Shown here: in pieces, positions 32,971 through 43,572 of the stretch
How the letters are laid out: each line of letters begins with the position of its first letter
Numbering within the stretch: the first letter of the stretch is position 1
Source: Parabacteroides bouchesdurhonensis
Lineage (GTDB): Bacteria > Bacteroidota > Bacteroidia > Bacteroidales > Tannerellaceae
DNA: 64,000 nt
Direction of reading: 5' to 3'
Assembly (NCBI RefSeq): GCF_900186615.1
Contig: NZ_LT896588.1
Coordinates: 2,652,559 to 2,716,558, forward strand
Program-made: the position numbers and the translations under genes
Notes under the pieces: generated by a model
What the model saw: only the letters and a program-made list of their open reading frames with translations
The model's database searches: none
Told to the model about the DNA's origin: nothing

Positions 32971-35900
32971 ATGGAAATGAACTATTTTAAAAAAACCGGT
33001 AGGCTAGTGGTGGCTGCTTGTCTTTTAGCAGGAACTCCATTTGTATCTGGAACAGTTTCCGCTTCTGAGTTGCAAACTCAGTACATGTCTGTTCAGGCGG
33101 AGAGCACAACATTGAAGGAACTTTTTGATTTAATCGAAGCAAAGTTCAATTATTCTTTTTTAATCAGGAATAATGACATTGATTTGAATGAACGTATCAC
33201 ATTGGATATGTCGAATCGTTCTGTGGAAGAAATCTTGAGAAACGCCCTGAAAAATCAGCATGCTGATTTTGTAGTAAACGATAACCGGATTATCGTTTAC
33301 AAAGCCTTGTCTAAACAAGAAAAGGATGCTCAGACTTCTTTGGAAAAACAAATTGCCCAGCAAACTCAAAAAGTAGTAGGAACTGTTGTTGATGCAGTTA
33401 CAGGCGAACCTGTTATTGGAGCAAACATTGTCGTTAAAGGTACTTCAACAGGAACAAGTACGGATTTTGACGGACAGTTTACATTAGATGTTCCGGCAGG
33501 CGCTACTTTGGTTATTTCTTATATCGGATATGTTGACCATGAAGTTAAAGCTACCAATGGCAACATGACAATCCGTATTAAGGAAGATACTCAAAATTTG
33601 GAAGAAGTCGTAGTAGTAGGTTATGGTGTACAGAAAAAGGAAAGTCTGACAGGCGCTATGCAGGTGGTTGGTAGTGAAAAGCTGACAGATGCAACAACTC
33701 CTTCCGTAGAAAACCTTTTGTCTGGAAAAGCTCCCGGTGTATATGTAACAGCCGGTGGTGGTCAACCTGGTGCTGCCGGTAAGGTAGTAATTCGTGGTAA
33801 ATCAACTGTCAACGGTAGTACAGACCCTCTTTGGATTATTGATGGTGTTATTGTAGGTAGCAGTGCCGGAAGTTTGAATCCTGCTGATATTGAATCTATG
33901 TCAATTTTGAAGGATGCCGCTTCTACAGCAATATATGGTTCTCAGGGTGCTAATGGCGTAATTATCGTTACTACGAAAAAAGGTAAAACTGGTAAAGCGT
34001 CTATCAGTGTTTCTGCTAAAATGGGTATCAGCCAGTTGAATAAAGGGAACTTCGAGATGATGACCCGCGACGAATTATATGGCTATTACAAATCATTCGC
34101 TAACCAGGAGGTTATACCTGATGATGTTTGGAATAAAATTAATAAAGGAAATAATTATAACTGGTGGGATGAAGGAACTAAAACCGGTTTTGCTCAGGAT
34201 TATAATATTTCTATTTCCGGTGGTTCGGATAAGATAAAGACCTATACATCCATTGGTATTTACGATGAAAACGGAGCTGTTAAGGATTATGACTATACTC
34301 GTTATAATTTCCGTTTTAATGTAGACTATCAGGCTACCGATTGGTTAACCATTAAGCCGAAAGTATGGGCTACACGCAGTGATATCATGGATACACAAGC
34401 ACCTTTAAATGCTTTGTATGAAAATATGCCGTGGGACTCTCCGTATGATGATAACGGTGATTTGATCCAGACTTTAAGACCTAATTCATGGGTGAGTTCA
34501 GACCATGACAACTATTTGTTCGATTCGCAGTGGAATTACAAGAAGACGACGAAATATGAATTTATGGGTAACTTTGATTTTGATATCAAGTTTACCGACT
34601 GGTTGACTTTTTCTTCTGTAAATAACTATAAATATGGAAATATAGCTTTAAAGGACTATTCGGATCCGCGTTCATCAACCGGTCAGTCCGATGAAGGTAA
34701 ATTAGAAGACAAGACTACTACTACTTATCGTATATATAGCAACCAGTTGCTTCGTTTTAACAAAGTGTTTGACAAGCATTCTATCAATGCTATTTTAGCT
34801 TATGAATGGAATACTTTTACCGAAAAGATAACAGACCAGATAGCAAGCGGTTTTGCTCCGGGTTTTTCTGTTGCCGATGCTGCGATTGTACCGAAGAAGG
34901 CGAAAGGTAGCCAAGAAGAGTGGGCTGTTCAGTCTTACCTGTTTAACGCTAACTATGCGTATGATAATCGTTATTTGTTATCTTTCTCTTTCCGTCGTGA
35001 CGGTGCTTCCAATTTCGGAACGGATGCGAAATATGGTAACTTCTTCTCTATTAGTGGTGGTTGGAATATCCATCAGGAAGAATTTTTCCATGCAGATTGG
35101 GTGCAGCAGTTAAAGTTGCGTGCCAGTTATGGTTCTGTAGGTAACCGTCCTACGGAGTTATATCCTCAGTATGCTTTATATAGCATGGGTACCGGTTATA
35201 ATGGACTTCCGGGCGCAATTATTTCACAGGTAGAGAATAAAGATTTGACATGGGAGAAAACATATACGGCAGGTGTTGGTATTGATGCTATTTTATTTGA
35301 TCGTGTAACGATTAATTTAGACTATTATAACAAGAAAACAACAGATTTGCTTTATCCGGTTCCTCTGCCGGGCGTAACAGGCGTAATAAGCGTGTTCCGT
35401 AATGTGGGTTCTGTAAAGAATAACGGTTTGGAAGCAAGTGTGGCTGTTGATATTTTAAAAGGAGGTGACTGGAATTGGAATGTGGCGGCTAATATCGGAT
35501 TGAACCGTAATAAGGTAACAGACCTTTATGGTGATAAGGCTGAAATTGTGGTATCTAATGCAAAAGCAGGAATTATTGGCCCTATTGATAAAGTATTGAA
35601 ACAGGGAGAAGATGTTGATACCTGGTATGGTACGGAATGGGCCGGCGTTGATCCTGAAACAGGTTCTCCGCTTTGGTACACAACCAATGAGGCTGGCGAA
35701 CGCGTAACAACTTCCGATTATAGCGATGCCTCCAAACATCAGGTAATCGTTGGTAAACAAACTCCTAATTTCTATGGCGGTTTCTCTACCGATTTATCAT
35801 GGAAGAATTTTGATCTATCCGCTGTATTCGGATATTCGGTAGGTGGTAAAATCTTTAATTATGACCGTACGGTTTATGACTCAGATGGTGCTTATACTTC

Positions 35901-36264
35901 ATATAATCAACAAAAACTGTTGAGCGATTGGAACCGTTGGGAGAAACCGGGTGATATTGCTACACATCCAAAGGCTGAATACGGTAACAAATCACAGTCA
36001 TGTAAAACGTCTTCACGTTATTTGGAAAGCGCAAGTTACTTGCGTCTGCGTAACTTGACAATCGGTTATAATGTGCCGTTAAAGTTGAACTTTGTTTCTA
36101 ACTGCCGTGTGTTTGCTTCTGGCGAAAACTTATTTGTGATTTCCGGATTCTCCGGGATAGACCCTGAATTACCGGCAAATACTGATGCAGGAAAAGCCGG
36201 TGTGGCTTCTTCTCCATATCCTCAAACTCGTAAGTTCATGTTTGGATTGAATGTTACATTTTAA
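32971..36264 (+). CDS. SusC/RagA-type TonB-dependent transporter with STN signalling domain
   Basis: A 1097-residue outer-membrane protein. Signal peptide, then an STN domain (about 35-110, TLKELFDLIEAKFNYSF), a carboxypeptidase-regulatory-like domain (VVGTVVDAVTGEPVIGANIV), a TonB box/plug (EEVVVVGYGVQKKESLTGAM) and a 22-strand barrel ending in FGLNVTF, as usual for outer-membrane barrels. It imports glycan fragments with its SusD partner 15 bases downstream. The STN domain links uptake to the upstream sigma/anti-sigma pair. Confidence 0.96.
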   Translation: MEMNYFKKTGRLVVAACLLAGTPFVSGTVSASELQTQYMSVQAESTTLKELFDLIEAKFNYSFLIRNNDIDLNERITLDMSNRSVEEILRNALKNQHADFVVNDNRIIVYKALSKQEKDAQTSLEKQIAQQTQKVVGTVVDAVTGEPVIGANIVVKGTSTGTSTDFDGQFTLDVPAGATLVISYIGYVDHEVKATNGNMTIRIKEDTQNLEEVVVVGYGVQKKESLTGAMQVVGSEKLTDATTPSVENLLSGKAPGVYVTAGGGQPGAAGKVVIRGKSTVNGSTDPLWIIDGVIVGSSAGSLNPADIESMSILKDAASTAIYGSQGANGVIIVTTKKGKTGKASISVSAKMGISQLNKGNFEMMTRDELYGYYKSFANQEVIPDDVWNKINKGNNYNWWDEGTKTGFAQDYNISISGGSDKIKTYTSIGIYDENGAVKDYDYTRYNFRFNVDYQATDWLTIKPKVWATRSDIMDTQAPLNALYENMPWDSPYDDNGDLIQTLRPNSWVSSDHDNYLFDSQWNYKKTTKYEFMGNFDFDIKFTDWLTFSSVNNYKYGNIALKDYSDPRSSTGQSDEGKLEDKTTTTYRIYSNQLLRFNKVFDKHSINAILAYEWNTFTEKITDQIASGFAPGFSVADAAIVPKKAKGSQEEWAVQSYLFNANYAYDNRYLLSFSFRRDGASNFGTDAKYGNFFSISGGWNIHQEEFFHADWVQQLKLRASYGSVGNRPTELYPQYALYSMGTGYNGLPGAIISQVENKDLTWEKTYTAGVGIDAILFDRVTINLDYYNKKTTDLLYPVPLPGVTGVISVFRNVGSVKNNGLEASVAVDILKGGDWNWNVAANIGLNRNKVTDLYGDKAEIVVSNAKAGIIGPIDKVLKQGEDVDTWYGTEWAGVDPETGSPLWYTTNEAGERVTTSDYSDASKHQVIVGKQTPNFYGGFSTDLSWKNFDLSAVFGYSVGGKIFNYDRTVYDSDGAYTSYNQQKLLSDWNRWEKPGDIATHPKAEYGNKSQSCKTSSRYLESASYLRLRNLTIGYNVPLKLNFVSNCRVFASGENLFVISGFSGIDPELPANTDAGKAGVASSPYPQTRKFMFGLNVTF

Positions 36265-36279
36265 TTAAAGGAAAGACAA

Positions 36280-37980
36280 ATGAAAAAATTAGCAATATTG
36301 GCACTTGCTGCCGCCACATTAATGACAGGGTGCGATTTAGACCGTTTCCCTTATGACAAATATTCAAAAGATAAAATCGACGGTGATAAGGAAGCCGCAT
36401 TCGATATTTTATTGAACGGATGCTATGCGAAATTGAAAAGCGCTTCGGATGTATTCCATCGTACGGGAGAATATCCCGGTGATAATATCAGTAAAGATAA
36501 ACCCACCACTAACCCGTTTGGTACCTATATTACTTACCAGCATACGGTAAATAACTCGCAGCTTTCGTCTACGTGGAATAATGCATATAACATTATTTCG
36601 CAGACCAGCGATTTGATGAAGATGGCCAATGAAGGAGAATCTTCCGAGATTGACCAAAAGTTGGGTGAAGCATATTATATGAGAGGTTTGATGTATTTCT
36701 ACCTTTGCCGTGTATTCGGCCGGCCGTATTATCAAGAACCGGAAAAGAATTTAGGAGTACCTATCGTAAATGGTATGCCGGACGATATTGCAAACTTGAA
36801 TTTACCGGATCGTTCTACTGTAAAAGAAACATATGAACAGGCTCTTTCAGATTTGAAGAAAGCGGAAGCATTGATGTCCGGAGATAATTTCAGGTCTGCG
36901 GCTTATGTTTCCAAATATGCTGCGCAAGCTATGTTGGCTAAAGTTTATATGTACATGAGCGGTACTTTCGAGAATCCGAATACGGAATATGCTAAGGCTT
37001 CTTTGGAATATGCAACTAAAGTAATTGACAGTAATAGATTTCACTTGCTGAGCCGTTCTAATTTTATGAGAAACAATGAAATGGCTCCGGATGATGCTTC
37101 ACAAACCGAAACGATTTTTGCCGTGAAGTTTATGGATGCGGATATCACGAATTATGCTCAACAGATAGGTAGTATGTATTCTACGATTGATGAAGTTGGT
37201 TGGGGCGAAATTTATGCCAGTGCAAAATATCTGGATATTTTGTATGAAACAGGTCGCGGTAATGATGCCCGTGAAGGATTTATTCATCCTGACTATACAT
37301 TGGATGATAAAGGAGGCAAGACTCGTTGTTTCCGTTTTGTTGCCAATGTTTATAAAGACGGACAGATTACCGGATATACCTATAAACAATGTGAGGTGAA
37401 AGCCGGTAGCGACGGAAAATTAGTTGCTGCGATTTTGGATAAAAAAGAATATCCGTTGACTTTGATGAATGAAGCAAGCCGTAAATATTCTATTAATTAT
37501 GAAGGTGCTACTTATCATGGATATGATGATTACTTCATGAATACAAGTCAGGGACATCCTAAGTTCTTCAATTATAAATGCTCTCTGCAAGAAGGTTATA
37601 CTCAGTTATACTCTCCGATTATTTCCCGTTTGGCAGAAGTTTATCTGATTCGTTCTGAAGCGAATGCCAAGTTGGGTAAATATTCGGACGCATTGAAGGA
37701 TTTGAATACGGTACGTGAACGTTCTATTGTTGGAGGAGGCTACCAATCATTAGATGCTTCCAATGCTCATCAGTTGATTATGAAAGAACGCCAGTTGGAA
37801 TTGGCATTCGAAGCCGACCGTGGTTTTGATGTCTATCGTGTTGGTGAAACTATGACCCGCCATTATCCGGGTTATCATGACGGGACACAGGAATTCCCGG
37901 CAACAAGTTTGTTGGTTGTTCAGTATATTCCTCAAACTGAAATTAATGCATATCCTGGAACATTAACACAAAATCCATAA
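36280..37980 (+). CDS. SusD/RagB-type glycan-binding lipoprotein
   Basis: A 566-residue surface lipoprotein (lipobox LMTGC, Cys 18). It has a SusD-like N-terminal domain, TPR-type helices (GEAYYMRGLMYFYLCRVFGR is the typical helix) and a C-terminal RagB domain (YSPIISRLAEVYLIRSEANA, then RQLELAFEADRGFDVYRVGE). It forms the lid of the SusC transporter and binds glycans. It is co-transcribed with the SusC gene and 3 bases from the sulfatase. Ligand specificity is not readable. Confidence 0.96.
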   Translation: MKKLAILALAAATLMTGCDLDRFPYDKYSKDKIDGDKEAAFDILLNGCYAKLKSASDVFHRTGEYPGDNISKDKPTTNPFGTYITYQHTVNNSQLSSTWNNAYNIISQTSDLMKMANEGESSEIDQKLGEAYYMRGLMYFYLCRVFGRPYYQEPEKNLGVPIVNGMPDDIANLNLPDRSTVKETYEQALSDLKKAEALMSGDNFRSAAYVSKYAAQAMLAKVYMYMSGTFENPNTEYAKASLEYATKVIDSNRFHLLSRSNFMRNNEMAPDDASQTETIFAVKFMDADITNYAQQIGSMYSTIDEVGWGEIYASAKYLDILYETGRGNDAREGFIHPDYTLDDKGGKTRCFRFVANVYKDGQITGYTYKQCEVKAGSDGKLVAAILDKKEYPLTLMNEASRKYSINYEGATYHGYDDYFMNTSQGHPKFFNYKCSLQEGYTQLYSPIISRLAEVYLIRSEANAKLGKYSDALKDLNTVRERSIVGGGYQSLDASNAHQLIMKERQLELAFEADRGFDVYRVGETMTRHYPGYHDGTQEFPATSLLVVQYIPQTEINAYPGTLTQNP

Positions 37981-37983
37981 TAA

Positions 37984-39510
37984 ATGAATTCCTATTCATC
38001 TATTTTAAGTATACTGGCAGGGGTGACCCTGCCGGTTTCTTTGATAGCCCAAACTCAATCTAAGCAACCTAATATCGTTATCATTGTTGCCGATGATCTG
38101 GGATATGGCGATTTAAGTTGTTACGGCGCCCACCGGATAAAAACTCCCGGAATGGACCGTGTAGCGAATGAAGGTATACGTTTTACCCAAGGTTATTGTA
38201 CGGCGGCAACTTCTACACCAAGCCGTTATTCTCTTTTAACAGGATTGTATCCATGGACGAATAGAGATGCAAAGATTTTGCCGGGCAATGCTGCCATGAT
38301 CATTAATACGCAACAGGTAACGTTGCCTAAAGTAATGAAACAGGCTGGTTATGTGACAGGTTCGGTTGGAAAATGGCATTTGGGGCTGGGTGATGGTGCG
38401 GTAGACTGGAATAAAACAGTTTATCCGGGAGCCAAAGAGATAGGGTATGATTATTCCTTTATCCAAGCCGCGACGAACGACCGGGTTCCATGTATCTTTA
38501 TAGAAAATGGAAAGGGTGTGAACCTTGATCCGAATGATCCGCTTTATGTAAGTTATAAGGAAAATTTCCCGGGTGAACCTACCGGTAAAGACAATCCTGA
38601 ATTGTTGCGTATGCATCCCAGTGTGGGGCATGCCGGATCTATAGTGAATGGTGTACCTCGTATCGGTTTCCAAAAAGGTGGTAAAGCTGCCCAGTGGAAA
38701 GATGAGGATATGGCCGAATTGTTTTTGGAGAAGGCCAAAGGCTTTATGAGAGATAATAAAGATAAGCCGTTTTTCCTGTATTATGGTTTGCATCAACCGC
38801 ATGTTCCCCGCGTTCCTAACGCGAAGTTTGCCGGCAAATCGGGTATGGGGCCTCGTGGTGATGTAATACTGGAAGCTGATTGGTGTGTGACGGAGTTCCT
38901 GAACGAAATGGATAAACTGGGATTGACGGAAAATACGCTGGTTATCTTTACAAGCGATAACGGTCCAGTGCTTGACGATGGTTATCAGGATCAGGCTGTA
39001 GAGTTGGTAGGAGATCATAAAATGGCCGGTCCTCTTCGTGGAGGCAAGACCAGTTTGTATGACGGTGGAACATGTATCCCGTTTATGCTGCGTTGGCCGG
39101 CAGTTGTGAAGCCCGGTGTATCTGATGCTTTGATCTGTCAGATGGATTTACTTGCTTCATTGGCTGCTCTGACGGGACAGACTTATTCTGATAAGGTAGA
39201 TAGCCAGAACACATTACCTGTATTTTTGGGACAGAGCAATAATGGCCGCAAAGAGTTGGTAACGGAAGGCTATTTTAATTATGCCCTGCATGATGGCGAT
39301 TGGGTGATGATTCCTCCTTATCCTGCTTATCAGAAGGACCCGGAAGGAGAGGGTTTTAGTGGTCAGGCTAATTGTTATCAGCTATATAATGTAAAAGAAG
39401 ATCCGGGACAGCAAGTCAATTTGGCAGAAAAGGATCCCAGACGTCTTCGTCAGATGATGATGCTCTTTGAAAAACTAAAGAGAGAAACCGGAAAGATAAC
39501 AAACTTCTGA
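37984..39510 (+). CDS. Secreted S1-family sulfatase (serine type)
   Basis: A 508-residue arylsulfatase-like enzyme with a signal peptide (cleavage near residue 22, LIAQ). The metal site VADDLGYGDLSC (35-46), formylglycine motif S77-T-P-S-R81 (a Ser-type site matured by anSME), GKWHLG, and TSDNGP are present. It removes sulfate esters from glycans. It lies between SusD and a GH109 gene, which fits sulfated O-glycans of mucin or similar host material; the exact sulfated sugar cannot be told. No anSME is in the window, so maturation must come from elsewhere. Confidence 0.93.
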   Translation: MNSYSSILSILAGVTLPVSLIAQTQSKQPNIVIIVADDLGYGDLSCYGAHRIKTPGMDRVANEGIRFTQGYCTAATSTPSRYSLLTGLYPWTNRDAKILPGNAAMIINTQQVTLPKVMKQAGYVTGSVGKWHLGLGDGAVDWNKTVYPGAKEIGYDYSFIQAATNDRVPCIFIENGKGVNLDPNDPLYVSYKENFPGEPTGKDNPELLRMHPSVGHAGSIVNGVPRIGFQKGGKAAQWKDEDMAELFLEKAKGFMRDNKDKPFFLYYGLHQPHVPRVPNAKFAGKSGMGPRGDVILEADWCVTEFLNEMDKLGLTENTLVIFTSDNGPVLDDGYQDQAVELVGDHKMAGPLRGGKTSLYDGGTCIPFMLRWPAVVKPGVSDALICQMDLLASLAALTGQTYSDKVDSQNTLPVFLGQSNNGRKELVTEGYFNYALHDGDWVMIPPYPAYQKDPEGEGFSGQANCYQLYNVKEDPGQQVNLAEKDPRRLRQMMMLFEKLKRETGKITNF

Positions 39511-39598
39511 TTGTATGATGACGGGTTTTAGTTTTGATTACTGAATATAAAAACTTAAATTTGTCAACTTAAAAAATAACTAACTAAAAGATTCGAAC

Positions 39599-41005
39599 AT
39601 GGAAAACACTCGTCGTTCATTCTTAAAACAAATGTCGGTAGCCGGCTTAGGCGCTGCCGGTATGGCAATGGCTGGTAAAGCATCAGCAGCAACGGTAATG
39701 TCGCCGGAGACAAAAGATAAAAAGAAACCGGCAGGTAAAGATGACGGTAAACTTCGTTTCGGCTTTATCGGAACAGGTTCAAGATGTCATGAACATATCA
39801 ATAATGTATTGGCTATTCCGGGTAACAAAATTGTTGCCATCTGTGATATCCAGCAAGGACCAATCGAGGCAACATTGAAACATATCGCTAAATTTAATGT
39901 TCCGGCTCCGAAAGTGTATACCGGAAGTGAACGTGAATTTGAGAAAATGTTGAATAATGAAGAATTCGACTGTGTAATTATTGCCAGCCCGTGGGAATGG
40001 CACGTACCAATGTCTGTTGCCGCCATGAAAGCGGGCGTTCCTTATGTAGGTGTTGAAGTTTCCGCTGCCAATACTTTGGAAGAATGCTGGGATTTGGTAA
40101 ATGTTTCCGAAGCTACAGGCAGTCATTTGAACATCATGGAAAATGTTTGTTATCGTCGCGACTGTATGGCAGCGCTGAGAATGGTTCGCGAAGGATTGTT
40201 CGGTGAATTGCTGCATGCCACCTGCGGTTATGAACATGATTTGCGTGAAGTAAAGTTCAATGACGGTAAACATTATACTTACCAACCGGGTAGTGGTGAT
40301 CTTCGTATGGGACCGACTGCTTTTTCAGAAGCACAATGGCGTACGAATCACTCTGTTCATCGTAATGGCGATATATATCCTACACACGGTATCGGACCGG
40401 TTGCTAATTGTTTAAACATAAATCGCGGTAACCGCTTCCTTTCTTTGTCGGCTATGGCTACACAGTCCCGGGGATTACATAAATATATTGTAGATAATGG
40501 TGGCGAGAATCACCCGTTGGCAAAAGTACGGTTCAACTTAGGCGATATTGTTACATCAATGATCAAATGTGCTAACGGACAGACTGTCATTGTTACTCAC
40601 GATACCAATTCTCCCCGTCCATATTCACTGGGTTTCCGCATTCAGGGAACAGAAGGATTGTGGATGAATGATGGCGACCACGTATATGTTCAGGGTAAAT
40701 CCAAACCTCACCGTTGGGACGACTCGGAAGAATGGTTTAAACAATATGACCATAACTTGTGGGCCAAACATTCCGCCGAAGCTGCCGAAGCCGGACATGG
40801 CGGTATGGACTATATTATGATGTACGATTTAATAAATGCTATTCGCAATAAGAAACCTACGCCGATGGATTGTTACGATGCTGCTGCATGGAGCGCTATT
40901 TCCGGCTTGTCGGAAATGTCTATTGCTCGTGGCGGAGCATTAGTTGACTTCCCGGACTTCACACGCGGACAGTGGATTCACCGTGAACCCGCATTTGCAT
41001 TATAA
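39599..41005 (+). CDS. GH109-like alpha-N-acetylgalactosaminidase (Gfo/Idh/MocA fold)
   Basis: A 468-residue protein with a twin-arginine signal (TRRSFLKQM), so exported folded. The Rossmann domain (RFGFIGTGSRCHEHINN) binds NAD. C-terminal motifs YPTHGIGPVANCLNINRGNR and the His/Tyr-rich sequence around DTNSPRPYSLGFRIQGTEG fit GH109 rather than a plain dehydrogenase. GH109 enzymes use bound NAD+ in a redox-elimination mechanism to cleave alpha-GalNAc, as on blood-group A antigen or mucin cores. It lies 88 bases after the sulfatase and ends before a terminator. The GH109 call is from family resemblance. Confidence 0.88.
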   Translation: MENTRRSFLKQMSVAGLGAAGMAMAGKASAATVMSPETKDKKKPAGKDDGKLRFGFIGTGSRCHEHINNVLAIPGNKIVAICDIQQGPIEATLKHIAKFNVPAPKVYTGSEREFEKMLNNEEFDCVIIASPWEWHVPMSVAAMKAGVPYVGVEVSAANTLEECWDLVNVSEATGSHLNIMENVCYRRDCMAALRMVREGLFGELLHATCGYEHDLREVKFNDGKHYTYQPGSGDLRMGPTAFSEAQWRTNHSVHRNGDIYPTHGIGPVANCLNINRGNRFLSLSAMATQSRGLHKYIVDNGGENHPLAKVRFNLGDIVTSMIKCANGQTVIVTHDTNSPRPYSLGFRIQGTEGLWMNDGDHVYVQGKSKPHRWDDSEEWFKQYDHNLWAKHSAEAAEAGHGGMDYIMMYDLINAIRNKKPTPMDCYDAAAWSAISGLSEMSIARGGALVDFPDFTRGQWIHREPAFAL

Positions 41006-41027
41006 AGACATATAAATTCCTAAAAAG

Positions 41028-41066
41028 AAAGGTCTGTCTCGACTTATTTGTCGGACAGACCTTTTT
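41028..41066. terminator. Terminator of the SusC/D-sulfatase-GH109 operon
   Basis: GGTCTGTC (41031-41038) pairs with GACAGACC (41054-41061), extended by AAA/TTT, followed by TTTTT. It lies 23 bases after the GH109 stop codon and 87 bases before the end of the convergent GH3 gene. Confidence 0.85.
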
Positions 41067-41152
41067 ATTTATCAATGATTTTCTTCCTTTCATTAGGTCT
41101 TGACCCGTAACCTCTAACTAAGGTGTGGTAAGGAGGTTTAATGTTTACCGGT

Positions 41153-43366
41153 CTATTTGATGGTCAGATCGATGCTTTTCAGGTCCTGATCGGCGGACGA
41201 ACTTCCGTATAGTATCTGATAGTTACCCGGACGGACTTCCATCGTTTGGGTTTGATCGTTGAACGACGCGAACGTCTCCGGTTCCAACCGGATATCGATT
41301 TGTTTTGTTTCACCGGCTTTTATGTTTACGCGTTTGAAGGCCTTTAGCGTCTTTATAGGGCCTTCCGGATCGTTCGGGTTTTTAATGTAGACTTGCGCTA
41401 CCTCGTCTCCGTCCATCTTTCCGGTGTTCGTGATGTGGAAAGAAAGAGTAACGGGCTGGTCAATTCCTATCTTCTGATTCGATAACCGTGCGTTCCGGTA
41501 TTCAAAAGAAGTATAGCTCAATCCGTAGCCAAACGGATAAAGAGGCTTTTGCGTCATATACCGGTAGGTACGTCCCTGCATGTGGTAATCTTGAAAATCG
41601 GGCAGTTGGGAAACGGAGGTGTAGAAGGTGACAGGCAGACGCCCCGCCGGGTTATAATCGCCAAACAGAACGTCGGCAACGGCTGTTCCTGCCTCTTGTC
41701 CGCCATACCACGCGTTTACAATGGCATCAATGTTTTCGTTTTCCCAGTTCAAGGCTAACGCGCTGCCTGTGCATACTACGTAGACAACCGGTTTTTGTGT
41801 TGCTTTCAGTGCTTTTATCATTTCTTTCTGGATAGCGGGGAGTTCCAGGTCTGTGCGGTCTCCTTTGTGGAAGCCAGCTTCGTCAACAGGCATTTCTTCT
41901 CCTTCCAGACGGGGGGATATGCCTCCTGCGTATATAATAATATCGGCTTCTTTCACTCTGTCGGCTGTTACCCGGCAATCTACAAGTACGGAATCTGAAC
42001 CGGCTACGCTTTTTATGTATTTACCGGTGTGATTGCATCCTAATTCATAGATTATTTCAGCTTCGGGCATTTTGTTGCGGATACCGTCAAGTATGGTAAC
42101 AGTGCGGGTTGGGAATCCGTTATAATTGGCCCATAGCATGGTTGAGTCGGCAGCATTAGGACCTACAACGGCTATCTTCTTTATCTTTTTGCTTAATGGC
42201 AGCAGGTCGTTTTTGTTCTTTAGCAGTACAATGCTTTTACGAGCCATATCCAGAGCCTGTGCAATATGCTGGGGTGATTCTACCACACTGTACGGAATTT
42301 TTGCGTAAGGGACGCGTTCGTCGGGATCGAACATTCCCAGTTCAAAACGGCCTTTTAGAAGACGGCGGAGAGATACGTCCAGGTCTTTTTCCATTATTTT
42401 CCCGTCTTTCAACGCCTGAATAAGTGACTGGTAGCTGTCGCCACATTCCAAATCCGTTCCGCTACGAACTGCATCGCTGGATGCGCTTTCGGCATCGGGG
42501 TGTGTTTCGTGTCGCGGGGTGTTCGGGTCTTTTTCCCAGAAGTCATTGATAGCGCCGCAGTCCGACAGGATAATGTTTTGATACCCCCAATCGTTGCGGA
42601 GGATGTCTATTAATAGCTTGTCGCTGTTGCAGCAAGGCTTTCCTTCAAAACGATTGTATGCGCACATCACTTCCTGCACATTCGCTTCTTCCACCAAAGC
42701 CTTGAATGCGGGAAGATAGGTAAGGTACAGGTCTCTGGGTGTTGCCACAGCGTTGAATTCATGCCTGCTCCATTCCGGTCCGCTATGAACGGCGTAATGT
42801 TTGGCGCATGCATGTGTTTTAAAATAGTCGGGATTGTTTCCCTGCAGGCCTTTTACTACTGCCACTCCCATGCGGGCAGTTAGGTAAGGGTCTTCCCCGT
42901 AGGTTTCCATTCCGCGTCCCCAACGAGGATCACGGAATATGTTAATGTTCGGAGTCCAGAAAGTTAATCCTTTGTAACGGTCGTATTCTTTGTTTTTCTG
43001 GTATTGGTGATACTTGGCACGGGCTTCATCGCTCACCATGTCGAAAGTAGTATATACGGCATTTTCGTCGAATGTTGCCGCCAGAGCGATGGCTTGTGGA
43101 AATACGGTGGCTCGTCCTGCGCGGGCTACACCGTGAAGGGCTTCGTTCCACCAATCGTAAGGAGGAATACCCAGACGTTCTATAGCAGGAGTCTGATTCA
43201 TCATTTGTCCCACTTTTTCTTCCGGTGTAAGCCGGCCCAGCAGGTCGTCTATTCGTTCGTCGATGGGAAGGTCCGGATTCAGGAAGGGATATGTGTACTG
43301 TTGTTTGTTGCAGGAGGTAATAAAAAGCAGTATGATACTTGCGATTACTACTGATTTCATTTTCAT
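41153..43366 (-). CDS. Glycoside hydrolase family 3 lipoprotein
   Basis: A 737-residue GH3 enzyme with a lipobox (FITSC, Cys 19). It has a TIM-barrel domain with DWWNEALHGVAR, the catalytic Asp nucleophile D269 in IILSDCGAI, an alpha/beta sandwich, and a C-terminal fibronectin-III-like domain (EVAQVYIKNP). The DWWNEALHGVAR and GEDPYLT features are those of the beta-xylosidase/beta-glucosidase branch. It acts on exo-linked beta sugars, probably in the periplasm. It is convergent with the glycan operon and has its own promoter, so common control is not implied. Confidence 0.93.
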   Translation of the reverse strand: MKMKSVVIASIILLFITSCNKQQYTYPFLNPDLPIDERIDDLLGRLTPEEKVGQMMNQTPAIERLGIPPYDWWNEALHGVARAGRATVFPQAIALAATFDENAVYTTFDMVSDEARAKYHQYQKNKEYDRYKGLTFWTPNINIFRDPRWGRGMETYGEDPYLTARMGVAVVKGLQGNNPDYFKTHACAKHYAVHSGPEWSRHEFNAVATPRDLYLTYLPAFKALVEEANVQEVMCAYNRFEGKPCCNSDKLLIDILRNDWGYQNIILSDCGAINDFWEKDPNTPRHETHPDAESASSDAVRSGTDLECGDSYQSLIQALKDGKIMEKDLDVSLRRLLKGRFELGMFDPDERVPYAKIPYSVVESPQHIAQALDMARKSIVLLKNKNDLLPLSKKIKKIAVVGPNAADSTMLWANYNGFPTRTVTILDGIRNKMPEAEIIYELGCNHTGKYIKSVAGSDSVLVDCRVTADRVKEADIIIYAGGISPRLEGEEMPVDEAGFHKGDRTDLELPAIQKEMIKALKATQKPVVYVVCTGSALALNWENENIDAIVNAWYGGQEAGTAVADVLFGDYNPAGRLPVTFYTSVSQLPDFQDYHMQGRTYRYMTQKPLYPFGYGLSYTSFEYRNARLSNQKIGIDQPVTLSFHITNTGKMDGDEVAQVYIKNPNDPEGPIKTLKAFKRVNIKAGETKQIDIRLEPETFASFNDQTQTMEVRPGNYQILYGSSSADQDLKSIDLTIK

Positions 43367-43454
43367 ATTATTAAATTTAAGTTTTATCTCTCTGATCTTA
43401 TGATTGTCTGTAAACAGATTGTTGTCAGGTACTTGGTAAATGGTCTAATTGGTA

Positions 43455-43486
43455 CAAAACTATACTTTTTGAGGTATTTATTCAAA
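43455..43486 (-). promoter_or_regulatory. Promoter of the GH3 gene
   Basis: On the minus strand TTTG (43486-43483), a 20-base spacer, and TAGTTTTG (43462-43455) match the Bacteroidota consensus. The leader to the start codon is about 80 bases. Confidence 0.7.
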
Positions 43487-43572
43487 CTTAAATACTTAAA
43501 TATGGTTACATCGACCGTTATTCTTTTAAATATTCTATTTTTGTACGATTGAATGATTAATTCTAAACAGCA

